Notes under the pieces: generated by a model | What the model saw: only the letters and a program-made list of their open reading frames with translations | What the model was told of the DNA's origin: nothing | The model's database searches: none | Assembly (NCBI GenBank): GCA_964406095.1 | Contig: CAYOQJ010000036.1 | Span: 1 to 64,000 of the forward strand | Origin: M55B167 sp964406095 | Lineage (GTDB): Bacteria > Verrucomicrobiota > Kiritimatiellia > RFP12 > UBA1067 | Reading direction: 5' to 3' | Length of the DNA: 64,000 bases | Translations under genes and position numbers: made by a program | Shown here: piece by piece, positions 7,989-17,020 of the stretch | How the letters are laid out: the number at the start of each line of letters is the position of its first letter | How positions within the stretch are numbered: the stretch's first letter is position 1

Positions 7989-9342
7989 CCGGTTCTTTGA
8001 TCTCTTCGATCAGACGTTTAACTATATCGATGGAATTGATACCCTCGGAATCAGCCGAGAAGTTTGTAAGGATACGATGCCGCAGCACAGGGAAGGCGGC
8101 TTTACGCACATCATTGCAACTCACATGGATACGCCCCTCAAGAACAGCGCGCGCTTTGGCAGCCAGGATCAGATACTGCCCGGCACGCGGTCCGGCACCG
8201 GTGGAGACGTACTTCTTTGTGAACTCCGGCGCCAGCTCATCTGAAGGACGTGTAGAGCGTACCAGATGAACTGCAAAGCTGATCACATGCCGGGAGACCG
8301 GAATCTTGCGTACAACCTGCTGCAAATGAATGACCGCCTGCTTATCTATGACAACCTGCGGTTCGGTATCTGATGCCATGGTGGTACGGGTTATCACCTC
8401 AATTTCCTCATCAAGCTGCGGATAATCGACGAAGATATTGAACATGAAGCGGTCAAGCTGTGCCTCCGGCAGCGGGTAGGTACCTTCCTGTTCAATGGGA
8501 TTCTGGGTAGCCAGCACAAAGAAGGGTTTATCGAGTTTATAGACCTCCTTGCCGACACTGACCTGTTTTTCCTGCATCGCCTCGAGCAGGGCCGCCTGAG
8601 TTTTTGGCGGAGTTCGGTTGATTTCGTCGGCCAGCAGCATATTGCAGAAGATCGGACCTTGCATAAAGCGGAACTCCTTCTGCTGGGTTGTTTTATCGGT
8701 CTCGAGCACCTCGGTGCCGGTGATATCGGAAGGCATCAGATCAGGGGTGAACTGAATCCGTTTGAATTTCATATTAAGCACTTTAGCGATTGTATTGACG
8801 GTCAGGGTTTTTGCCAGGCCCGGCAAACCGATCAGCAATGCGTGTCCTCCGGCGATAACGCACATCAGAATTTCATCAAGCACCTCCTGCTGGCCGATGA
8901 TCACCTTACCGACCTCTTTACGTATGGCGTCCATGGACTGGCGCATCTGCCTGACCAGTTTGAGGTCTGAATCGGTGGTCATGATCTTCTGCTCCGGAGC
9001 ATCGGCGCCGCTCTGGGCCGTCGGTGATTCGGCGGTCTCTTCTGCGACATCGTCGATTTGAAAGGCGAAGGTTGTTTCACCGATCGCGACAAGATCATTC
9101 TGCTGCAGAGGTGCAATCGAGACTTCAGTCTCATTCAGGATGGTACCGTTGGCACTGTCGAGATCGGCCAAGCACCAGACACCCTCTTCATTGCGGTAAA
9201 TTTTCGCATGGTGTCGCGAGACCTTGGAGTCATTCTGCAGAGTGATGGCGCAGTCGTCATCACGTCCGATCACTATTTCCTCATCGGTGAGTTCAAAGGA
9301 CTGACCCTCGAACTGACCTTTTGTTACAAACAGAGTTGCCAT
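7969..9342 (-). CDS. MoxR family AAA+ ATPase with N-terminal FHA domain
   Basis: Residues 1-100 form a forkhead-associated domain that binds phosphothreonine: EIVIGRDDDCAITL, VSRHHAKIY and LDSANGTILNE carry the conserved GR, SxxH and NG residues. Residues ~125-457 are a MoxR ATPase with Walker A GLPGLAKT, Walker B LLADEINR, sensor LATQNPIEQEGTYPLPEAQL and the lid segment GAGPRAGQYLILAAKARA. MoxR proteins act as chaperone-like partners of VWA proteins. The homologue in operon B (45843) has no FHA domain, so control by phosphorylation may be specific to operon A; no Ser/Thr kinase gene is visible here. The protein is cytoplasmic. Confidence 0.92.
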   Translation of the reverse strand: MATLFVTKGQFEGQSFELTDEEIVIGRDDDCAITLQNDSKVSRHHAKIYRNEEGVWCLADLDSANGTILNETEVSIAPLQQNDLVAIGETTFAFQIDDVAEETAESPTAQSGADAPEQKIMTTDSDLKLVRQMRQSMDAIRKEVGKVIIGQQEVLDEILMCVIAGGHALLIGLPGLAKTLTVNTIAKVLNMKFKRIQFTPDLMPSDITGTEVLETDKTTQQKEFRFMQGPIFCNMLLADEINRTPPKTQAALLEAMQEKQVSVGKEVYKLDKPFFVLATQNPIEQEGTYPLPEAQLDRFMFNIFVDYPQLDEEIEVITRTTMASDTEPQVVIDKQAVIHLQQVVRKIPVSRHVISFAVHLVRSTRPSDELAPEFTKKYVSTGAGPRAGQYLILAAKARAVLEGRIHVSCNDVRKAAFPVLRHRILTNFSADSEGINSIDIVKRLIEEIKEPGEESYE

Positions 9343-9366
9343 ATTGCAAACTTCCTTTCATCACCC

Positions 9367-10146
9367 TTAACGGGCGGATTTCTTTGCTTTACCGAGATCA
9401 ATTTCACCCAAATTCTTAATGCGGTTTGTTACACGGATATTATTCAGCTCTTCGGCATAGTAGTGCTGCGGTGTAAGCAGTTTACGACTAACCGTAACCG
9501 GATATAGGTCGCGTTTCTGTACAATCTGCCAGCCGACTCCGACATCCTTGAGCCAGATCAGTTTGAAGGTTCTGCGTCCCAGCTCGCCGCTAAGCTTCTT
9601 ATAAACAGCCGTAACTGTACCCGGACCGTCGCGATACTGCGTCACCAGACAGCGGGCCGGATTACCGCGCCCGGTGGTTCCGGCGACACGATGGATGATT
9701 TTTTTATTGAAGAACGGGTCTGAGGCATTGACAATATCGGAGATTTTCCGGCGATCCTTGTCGGTCAGAGAATCAGTTTCGATTGAAAGCCGCAATCCCT
9801 CATAGAAGCGGTCGGCATAGATTACAATCAGATCATATTTAGCCATCGGCAGATTCTCGAAGCTGAAACTCTGCCGTTCATCCCCATAAACCAACCCCTG
9901 ATAGACAAAGCGCGGTTCATCGGGCGGAATAGCCAGAATCTGTTCAATTGGCAGTTCAGGTTTCACGATAACACCTTTGACACCTCCTGGCGCCGCGGGA
10001 TCGGCGGGGGTATAGAGCCGCTCACGTTCTTTCAGCCCTTCGGGACCTGGTGATATCGCACTCTGAGCCGGCAATTGCAGTGTCCACAGAGAGCTCAGTA
10101 CGCACAAGGATGCTTTTTTCAGCAGATCAATCATTGTCTTTTCCAT
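9367..10146 (-). CDS. Exported protein of unknown function, operon A partner of the 52439 gene
   Basis: A 259-residue protein with a signal peptide (basic start, then LCVLSSLWTLQLPAQS). I recognise no named domain. Its body resembles the C-terminal two thirds of the operon B protein at 52439-53566: FENLPMAKYDLIVIYADRFY parallels GTVLPGSYDICILTD, then ASDPFFNKKI parallels LADDFFNDRW, and a late GVGWQIVQKRDLYPV strand parallels GEEWKVDRRSILI. It therefore belongs to the paired system, probably as a periplasmic component. A start four codons later is possible. It lies 24 bases upstream of the FHA-MoxR gene. Confidence 0.72.
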   Translation of the reverse strand: MEKTMIDLLKKASLCVLSSLWTLQLPAQSAISPGPEGLKERERLYTPADPAAPGGVKGVIVKPELPIEQILAIPPDEPRFVYQGLVYGDERQSFSFENLPMAKYDLIVIYADRFYEGLRLSIETDSLTDKDRRKISDIVNASDPFFNKKIIHRVAGTTGRGNPARCLVTQYRDGPGTVTAVYKKLSGELGRRTFKLIWLKDVGVGWQIVQKRDLYPVTVSRKLLTPQHYYAEELNNIRVTNRIKNLGEIDLGKAKKSAR

Positions 10147-10152
10147 AACTCA

Positions 10153-12471
10153 TTATTCCGTTCCACCGCCGAAAACCGTTCGTTTGAGTATTTCCTGCTC
10201 ATACTTTTCGATCTCGGCAGCTGGTTCGTGCATTTCCATCATACAGCGTTTGACCTTGTTCATAGCCTCCGGGAGAAAGTTGGAGAGGTCAATCTGCTCA
10301 CAGTAGGCGCTCAGAATAATACGCGCTCGTTTGAAATCACCGAGAGCCATATAAAGATCGGCCTCGCGCAGCAGATAGTCGCCACTGATTTTAGCCATCG
10401 GAAAAGCGCGCTCCCAAATCTGCAGAGCCTGATAGGCTTCGAGGTAAAATCCCTGTTCCAGTAGCCTGGCCACATTTTCGGAGGCGGCAACATCGCGAAT
10501 GGCGGAGAGTTTCCAATTCTCTACATTGGCGGGTGCTTCCAGCGGGACAAAGGTATTCTGCTCTTCTGTCTTAGGCATATTTCTTCGTCGGTTGCGTCCA
10601 GGTCTATCCTGCGCGATCTCCACTGGCTCAGCGAATTTTGGCAGCAGACGGTCTGGCAGAACAACCTGCGTTCTAGTTTTGGATTGGCTCTGCACCTCGC
10701 CGTAGCGTTGTATCGCGGCATTGAGGTTACCGGTGATAAATTCGAGGTCACCCTTTTTTATTTTAGCCAGTTCACTTCCCTCACCGCTACTCAGAAGCAG
10801 CGGGGCGATCTCTTTGTCAGCCCCTTGGGGATCATCGAGATAGTACATCTTAATATCAGCCGCACGCAGTTTAAAGGAAGCCGAACGCGCGGTGGAAAAT
10901 TCATCGGACCCGAAGGTTTCGCACCATTTCAGTGCCTCCCGTGGTTTACGCGAGCTCAGAGTGCAGAGAAAAATATCCTGCACCAGGGCCTTGCGTTCAG
11001 GAGCGAGCTTCTTCTTGAGATGATCCCAGCTTTCGGTGATCATAAACTCCAGCAGTGCATTAGCGCTGTTCAACTCCTGCACCCTGAAAAAATTATTCCA
11101 CATTGCATCATTCCACTTTGCATACGGGTCATTTCCGGGCAGGTAGGCTTTAATCATGTGATAGCAGGCCAGTTTGAATTCCTGCCGGGTTGTTTGATTA
11201 TCGATACTGCTGGAATTCTCGGTATATGGCAGAAAAACATAACTGCAGGCGGCACTTTTGCGTCCCACTTCTACCGACATTGTCACACGGGTGTACTTTT
11301 CTCCGCTGAAAAGCCAGCTTATCTCGCTGCCCTGCGGCAGGGCATCGCCATTCTGTTCAATCTTCCAGGTATAAACCGCATCAGCGGGATTACGGCCCTT
11401 CCAAGCCTTCATACGATAGGCAAGCAGATCATCCTCGTTGGGGAAAGCGAAAAGTTCGGTACACTTGAAGTCGAACGCCGCAACCAATCCGGAACGCGCG
11501 GTAACATCCAGGATGGTGCAGTGTCCGGACTTGAGAACATTTTCAGCATCTATCGAACAGCTCTCTCCCATTGAGGTGCCTGGATATTTCAGATCGGGTG
11601 GGCGTTCGCCGCCGAGCTGGTCGATCGAAGTTTTAGGAGTCCGCCAGGCGAACATCATTGGGCCGACCACTCGATTATTGTGGCTGTAGCCGTAGAGCTC
11701 CACGCGATGCAGACCCTTTGAGAGCTCGATTTCGGCACCCACGCCGCCGACTTTATCATTCTTTTTTCGCTTTTTAAGCATTTTACCGTTTATGGCCACA
11801 TCCATCTCACCGGAGCGCGATAGCGGCCCGATCCATATCCGTCCCGGATCGGTCACCTCGATATGAGCCAGCATATACATAGCGCTGCCATTGTCCATAT
11901 AACGTTCCCACAGGGCCAGCGGGATTGAGTTGCCCTTCCAGTTGCCGGCATTCCAAGCCTGGTTGCTGATATGGACATCAGAGCTTACAGAGCCTAAATT
12001 CGCGAGTTTGAGGGCAGCTGATTTCTCGCGTGTGCCGGTTACCTGAGTTAGAATCGCGCTGGGTGTGAGTCCGCTCTCCGGTTTCCAGAAAGCTGGCTTC
12101 TGCACTCCGCGGAAATAGATTGTCACATCGCCGTCACGCTGCGGAGTCTCAAAAATCATAGCGCACTGCGTATCTTTGCAATGCCAGAGCACCGCGCTTT
12201 TCAACAGCTTACCGGCAGCATCGTAAACCACCGGCTCGGGACGCGGAGATGGCAGGGTTCCGCCATCGGGAATGGAGACGAAATAGCCAGCACTCGCGTG
12301 GCTTGGTTTGACGCTCAACTGCACTGTGTAGCGAACGGTCGCATCCTTGACCTGCCAATTGTCGTTTGCACTCTGCGCCGCGGAGGTACCCGTTAGAAAC
12401 GCGCTGACAACCAGATATAAATGAATTTTTCGCATAATTTTAATGTTTATCAATTTGTTATCTTTATACAT
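10153..12471 (-). CDS. Secreted protein with sugar-binding-like and TPR-like regions, operon A
   Basis: About 772 residues with an N-terminal signal (core HLYLVVSAFLTGTSAAQS). The ATG at 12471 has a weak AAGAGA upstream; a start at 12435 (MRKIHLYLVV) gives a more compact signal. The first ~300 residues are beta-rich (NWQVKDATVRYTVQLS, then RIWIGPLSRSGEMDVAING) and look like a jelly-roll/PA14-type binding region. The last ~300 residues are helical with repeated short-helix pairs (WCETFGSDEFSTARSASFKL, GFYLEAYQALQIWERAFP, ADLYMALGDFKRARIILSAY), that is, TPR-like. The overall plan is the same as the 685-residue protein at 41659 in operon B. Function unknown; a periplasmic scaffold is my inference. 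Confidence 0.7.
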   Translation of the reverse strand: MYKDNKLINIKIMRKIHLYLVVSAFLTGTSAAQSANDNWQVKDATVRYTVQLSVKPSHASAGYFVSIPDGGTLPSPRPEPVVYDAAGKLLKSAVLWHCKDTQCAMIFETPQRDGDVTIYFRGVQKPAFWKPESGLTPSAILTQVTGTREKSAALKLANLGSVSSDVHISNQAWNAGNWKGNSIPLALWERYMDNGSAMYMLAHIEVTDPGRIWIGPLSRSGEMDVAINGKMLKKRKKNDKVGGVGAEIELSKGLHRVELYGYSHNNRVVGPMMFAWRTPKTSIDQLGGERPPDLKYPGTSMGESCSIDAENVLKSGHCTILDVTARSGLVAAFDFKCTELFAFPNEDDLLAYRMKAWKGRNPADAVYTWKIEQNGDALPQGSEISWLFSGEKYTRVTMSVEVGRKSAACSYVFLPYTENSSSIDNQTTRQEFKLACYHMIKAYLPGNDPYAKWNDAMWNNFFRVQELNSANALLEFMITESWDHLKKKLAPERKALVQDIFLCTLSSRKPREALKWCETFGSDEFSTARSASFKLRAADIKMYYLDDPQGADKEIAPLLLSSGEGSELAKIKKGDLEFITGNLNAAIQRYGEVQSQSKTRTQVVLPDRLLPKFAEPVEIAQDRPGRNRRRNMPKTEEQNTFVPLEAPANVENWKLSAIRDVAASENVARLLEQGFYLEAYQALQIWERAFPMAKISGDYLLREADLYMALGDFKRARIILSAYCEQIDLSNFLPEAMNKVKRCMMEMHEPAAEIEKYEQEILKRTVFGGGTE

Positions 12472-12590
12472 GGTTTTTTCTCTTAAAACCGGCATTGGCA
12501 GCGAGGGCGGGTAGAAGAGTGAGTCTCTCCGAGTCCCTTCAGTGCCTTAATCTCCACCTGCCGCAAATTTTCATCACTTTTCAAATGTGC

Positions 12591-15500
12591 CTACATCGCT
12601 TCATTCAATTTTTTATAGTACTCAGCGTTGAGGCTACGGTACTTCTCGGGCGAGACCTCCTTATCGGCCTCGATCACATCACTCAGCGTGGATGCAAAAT
12701 TCTCTCCGTCCAGATTGACCACACTGCCCTCACCCAGTTCCACTTTGGCTTTTTTTAGCATACCGAGAGCCTTGCGACGCAGCTCGGCTATCTGCTGAAT
12801 CGGGACATTGCGGGCCACAGCATCCGCCGCCTGGCGAATGTGATGCGCAGCCGCCTCGAGAGAATCGGTACGCAAACCTTTAAGTGATGCCTGAGCGTAT
12901 GCCTGTTCGGTCTTACGCGACATATTTTCAAGTGCCTGTGCCCATGAACCGGCCTCACTGGCGTCCATCCGGTCGGTGCCGCCGGTATCGCCCCAGTCAT
13001 CCCCCTTGCCGGATCCGAGTTTGCCACCGCCGGTCGCCTTTGTATCGGCCTCGCCCTCGGCGGTCACCTGTCCCGACTGGGTGGGGTCTTGGGTCCGTCG
13101 TGCCTCGATATCGTCATCGCCCTCGCTGATTGTGCCGGATCCGGCGGCGCTTTCGCCGCTGGACATACCTTGACGTCCGACATTTGAACGTCCATCCTGC
13201 TCTTTATGGTCGGGAGTTTCGTTACCGGACTTACCTTTAGCCGAGAAGGTAGTTGTATCGCCCTCGGTTATCTCGGCACCGATAGCGGCATCATCGGGAA
13301 CCGCGGCGTTGATTGCGCCGTCATCGGCCTCCTGTTCGAGTTCCTCATCGATCTCCTGCAGATCGCCGATAATATCCTCCATTGAGGTTTGTAGCGGAGT
13401 CAGAGCGACACCTTCGGGCATTTCTTCCTGATCCATGGCCTCCACGGTGACCTTGGTGCTATCGGGATCGTCGCCCAGCCACATTTCATAGGTATCAAAC
13501 AATTCATCGGCCCGCTCCATTACCTCATCGAGATACTCGCGCTTGATGACGGCCTTTTCTTTGACGGGTTCATTCTCGATGCTTTTCGTCTCGCTTTCGG
13601 CCTCCTGTTCAACCTCTTCAAAGATTGAATAGACATCTTCGACAATATCGTTGCCTACATTCAGGTGCGCGAAAATCTCCAGATCACGCGGAATTTGCAA
13701 TAGCGCATCTTCGATGGTTTTTTCAATCTCTGCGGCTTCATCTTCGATGATGTCGAAATCTTCGGTATTTTTATCGGGGTTTTCAACGATTTTATCCATC
13801 TCTTCGCGTAGCCGTTTCTCGACCGATCTCAATTTATCCAGTTTAGCGCCGGCAAGTTGCAGGGCGTCGATCATCTCTTCGCGCGTCTCCTTTTCGGCTT
13901 GTGTCTGCACCTCTTCGAATTTACGGCGGGCGGTTTGAAGTTTAGAGAGTGCGCCGCGCTGATATCCGAGTGCTTTATCCAGGGTATTTTCTTCCATACT
14001 CTCGGCGGCAAGCAGCATGTCATCATTTATCCCGGCCTGTTCACAGTAGGCAGCCACCGATTCCAGAAAGGCGCTCTGGCTTTTATCCTCTCCCTGGCTG
14101 GCCGAGGCCTGCGAACGACAGGCCCGTGCAAAGGCGATAATCTCGGAACTAAGCATATCCTGATCATCGATCAGCGACTCAGCCACCTCGACTTTCTGCG
14201 TTGCACAGCGCACAGTGGTGGTGATGATCTTCGACTGGCCGGTAATGATTGCGTCCAGCATACCAATCAGCTCACCGCTGTTTTGACTGGTCTGTGTGGT
14301 TTTGGCTGCTTCGCCGGCAAAGGTCAACTGACGTAATATCTTCTCTTGCATCGCGATGGCCCGTCGCACCTGACTTTCCTGTTCACTTTTCCCATGCAGT
14401 GTCGGCACCCGTTTCAAGGCGGGAATCACCTCGAACATCTCTTTGACATAGAGCTTCTTGACCGATGCAACCAGATTGCCGAAGACACGCGCGCCACCCT
14501 TTTCGACGAGCAACCGTACAATTTTGCGGATAGTCTCCTGCTCTCTGGCCAGAGCATTCCACTGTTCAGCGGTCGAATCCGTAAGACTCTGTTGCAATTG
14601 GCGGGTCTGAACAATTGTCTCACGCTGCAGGTCGATCACACGATTCAACCCTTCCAGGTTTTTTTTGGCACTTTCCCGCTGTTCTTTCGCCAGCGTGGAG
14701 CTTTGATCCAGTTCATATATCAAGGTAGGGGAAACAGTTGTATGGGCACCTTCGGCGCGATTATCACGTGCTACAACCCGCAGCCGCAGCGTGCCGGAAT
14801 CCGAAAGGCGGCGTTTTTCACCGGTCCAGAGAAGATTTACCTGCTTGCTGGCGATCTCGGAGCCGCTGTAACTTTTGAGTACCTTGGCCTCGGCCTTATC
14901 GCCGTCCGCTGCTGGAAGCTGCTCGACTGTCACTGCACTGAGGCCGAAATCGTCGCTGACTGTAAAATCGATAACCGGAGCACTCCCTGGTGGCAGTGCG
15001 ACCGGATGTCGAGGTGCTTTGACACTCAACTGAGGCGGGCGATCGGGAATCAGATTAAAGGCCAGCGTAGTTTCAGCCTTTTCTCCGGAAGCTGCAACTG
15101 CGCTTAGAGTCATGGACAACCCGTTTGTTACAAGCAGGGTTGCTGTACCGCCTCTGCCACCGCCATCAAGATCGAGTTCGATCGGAGAAATTGGACCGGA
15201 GAGTATCAGTCTTTGCAGAGCGGTGTTGCATGCGCTGCTTACGGTGACCTTTGAGCCGGAGGGTATATCGATCGACTCCGAATACGCATCATAACTGCTG
15301 GTGGGCAGCTGCATGTAAGGCGGCGGTTCGACCGTCAGTTGCAGTGCGTCAAAGGCCAGCGGCGGACGCAATGTTATGGCATGCCAGCCCTCGACATAGG
15401 CGTCGCCGGCCCGGAAACGGTATTTAAAGGGCATTGTCAGTTTGAACATGTCGTGGGTGAAAACCTGCTCTTCCGCACTGCGCAGCGATCCAAGGCGGTA

Positions 15501-16193
15501 GCTCTTTTCTTCTCCGTCTGTCGTATGGATATCGAGCAGCACCTCGTGACCGGTGTGCCCCTGCACCGTGCAGGCCAGTTGCAGATTGCCGCCTTGGGGC
15601 ACCACAGCATCACCTGGTCTGACCTCCACAATACTGGTCAGGCTCACCGGAGCCAATTCGGCAAAGGGATTCAGAATCCGTTGCATGGCCACACTCCAGG
15701 CCTGTCCGATAAAGGGCAGCGGAGCCAACAACAGCAGGGTGGCTACTCCGAGCGCAAGCTGCGCCCGCCGCAGATTGCGGCGATCTTTCATCTGCGAAAG
15801 ATCCAGCTCATTCCAATGCGGAATATCCATCCGCACGTAGGCTGCAGTGAACGCATCCTTGACCGCTTCCCTGGAGAACTGCAGAAAGTTGATCAGGTGA
15901 TTGTCCAGTTCAGGGAAACAGCTCTCCACACGCACCGCCACAGCCTCGGGTGAACGGCGGCGTGCCAATGTTTTTAAAACGATAAATGTTAAAGCCGTGC
16001 AGAGAGCGACAAGCACACCCCAGGCGGTAAAACGCGCGCTGCGTCCGTAGCGCGTCATGAAATCAATCATGGCCAATACAAACAGCAGCAGCAGAACAGC
16101 GGAGAGGCCGATCATCAGACGCAGCTCCGCCAGCCAGCGATTAAGCCGACTGCCGATTTTTTTCAGTTGTTCAACTAAAACTGCAAGTGCCAT
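12591..16193 (-). CDS. DUF4175-like membrane protein, 1200 residues, operon A
   Basis: Two membrane helices lie near residues 25-75 (LMIGLSAVLLLLFVLAMIDF, then LVALCTALTFIVL) and a third near 150 (LALGVATLLLLAPLPFIG), followed by Ig-like beta segments facing the periplasm (FDALQLTVEPPPYMQLP, then DFTVSDDFGLSAVTVEQLP). Residues ~500-960 form long charged coiled coils (YQRGALSKLQTARRKFEEVQ). Residues ~985-1090 are a Gly/Ser/Asp-rich tract, then a helical C-terminus. This matches the layout of large DUF4175-type proteins encoded beside MoxR/DUF58/VWA genes in Bacteroidota and PVC bacteria. Its operon B partner is at 53532. Membrane-anchored, role unknown. Confidence 0.75.
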   Translation of the reverse strand: MALAVLVEQLKKIGSRLNRWLAELRLMIGLSAVLLLLFVLAMIDFMTRYGRSARFTAWGVLVALCTALTFIVLKTLARRRSPEAVAVRVESCFPELDNHLINFLQFSREAVKDAFTAAYVRMDIPHWNELDLSQMKDRRNLRRAQLALGVATLLLLAPLPFIGQAWSVAMQRILNPFAELAPVSLTSIVEVRPGDAVVPQGGNLQLACTVQGHTGHEVLLDIHTTDGEEKSYRLGSLRSAEEQVFTHDMFKLTMPFKYRFRAGDAYVEGWHAITLRPPLAFDALQLTVEPPPYMQLPTSSYDAYSESIDIPSGSKVTVSSACNTALQRLILSGPISPIELDLDGGGRGGTATLLVTNGLSMTLSAVAASGEKAETTLAFNLIPDRPPQLSVKAPRHPVALPPGSAPVIDFTVSDDFGLSAVTVEQLPAADGDKAEAKVLKSYSGSEIASKQVNLLWTGEKRRLSDSGTLRLRVVARDNRAEGAHTTVSPTLIYELDQSSTLAKEQRESAKKNLEGLNRVIDLQRETIVQTRQLQQSLTDSTAEQWNALAREQETIRKIVRLLVEKGGARVFGNLVASVKKLYVKEMFEVIPALKRVPTLHGKSEQESQVRRAIAMQEKILRQLTFAGEAAKTTQTSQNSGELIGMLDAIITGQSKIITTTVRCATQKVEVAESLIDDQDMLSSEIIAFARACRSQASASQGEDKSQSAFLESVAAYCEQAGINDDMLLAAESMEENTLDKALGYQRGALSKLQTARRKFEEVQTQAEKETREEMIDALQLAGAKLDKLRSVEKRLREEMDKIVENPDKNTEDFDIIEDEAAEIEKTIEDALLQIPRDLEIFAHLNVGNDIVEDVYSIFEEVEQEAESETKSIENEPVKEKAVIKREYLDEVMERADELFDTYEMWLGDDPDSTKVTVEAMDQEEMPEGVALTPLQTSMEDIIGDLQEIDEELEQEADDGAINAAVPDDAAIGAEITEGDTTTFSAKGKSGNETPDHKEQDGRSNVGRQGMSSGESAAGSGTISEGDDDIEARRTQDPTQSGQVTAEGEADTKATGGGKLGSGKGDDWGDTGGTDRMDASEAGSWAQALENMSRKTEQAYAQASLKGLRTDSLEAAAHHIRQAADAVARNVPIQQIAELRRKALGMLKKAKVELGEGSVVNLDGENFASTLSDVIEADKEVSPEKYRSLNAEYYKKLNEAM

Positions 16194-16257
16194 GTCGCAC
16201 CTCTACTATCAATCATTACATCATTCGATCGCACGGTAACCACCCGCCACTCGCCAC

Positions 16258-16902
16258 TTACTTCTTGATCTTCACCTCGCCCGGCAGCTTGGTAATACGC
16301 ATATTGGCGATATAAAAATTGCCGGTACCGTATGTCGCACCGGGCACATAGGTGAGCATCGAGATATAGCGCACCTTTTTCAGGTGTCTGAAAGCCGTTG
16401 CTGAAAGCTGGGTATTATTAGGAAAATCCATACTTACTTTACGCCAGCCACCCTTTTTAACATCGATTTGTTCGGTTCTGAAGGTTGGCCGCATATCCTG
16501 AAGTTGCGGTTTTTCATAGGGCCGGATACCGGGCTTGAAGTTATAGCCATTGATGCGGGCCTTCATATTCACACTATCCACATAGATATCGAAGGTGCAA
16601 CGATAACGTTCCCCGGCTACATAGGCCACCAGTGGTGTTTCGACCTTCGACTCGTAATCCTTGGGCACAATCATCTTGAGAACATTTTTTTTGCCGAGAT
16701 AGATTGGCAGATAGGAGACATTCAGATGATTCCCCTGCCAGTGGCTGTTACCGGTCCAATCAAAATCCAGATTCCAACCGTCAAAGTGCCCTTTTTCGGA
16801 TGAAAAATCGTGGTTATAGCATAGATTACGGTCGGTACTTTGTGCTATTGCAAACGATGTTATGCAGAGTAGCGTGCTTAAAACCAGATATCTTTTTCGC
16901 AT
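16258..16902 (-). CDS. Exported carbohydrate-binding-like (jelly-roll) protein, operon A
   Basis: The ATG at 16902 is chosen because AAAGGAG lies five bases upstream and a signal peptide follows (MRKRYLVLSTLLCITSFAIA, cleavage after QS is plausible). The mature ~190 residues begin NLCYNHDFSSEKGHFDGWNL, the usual opening of CBM4_9/galactose-binding-like folds, with beta strands such as YRCTFDIYVDSVNMKARING and a closing FYIANMRITKLPGEV. The operon B counterpart is 57283-57963. Likely periplasmic or outer-membrane associated; the ligand is unknown. Confidence 0.72.
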   Translation of the reverse strand: MRKRYLVLSTLLCITSFAIAQSTDRNLCYNHDFSSEKGHFDGWNLDFDWTGNSHWQGNHLNVSYLPIYLGKKNVLKMIVPKDYESKVETPLVAYVAGERYRCTFDIYVDSVNMKARINGYNFKPGIRPYEKPQLQDMRPTFRTEQIDVKKGGWRKVSMDFPNNTQLSATAFRHLKKVRYISMLTYVPGATYGTGNFYIANMRITKLPGEVKIKK

Positions 16903-17020
16903 AAAAACTCCTTTGTTCAATTTCAAGTCGTATCTATTCGCATCCATTCGCGATTCCATCTTTCTTCTCGCAAAACGTCTGTCTGATTAGTTACGATTAA
17001 CAGTTAAAAAAATCCTTAAT

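Noticed and set aside
12884..13129. Open frames on the plus strand over the Gly/Ser-rich tract of the DUF4175-like gene
   Set aside because: They are antisense shadows of repetitive GC-rich codons.
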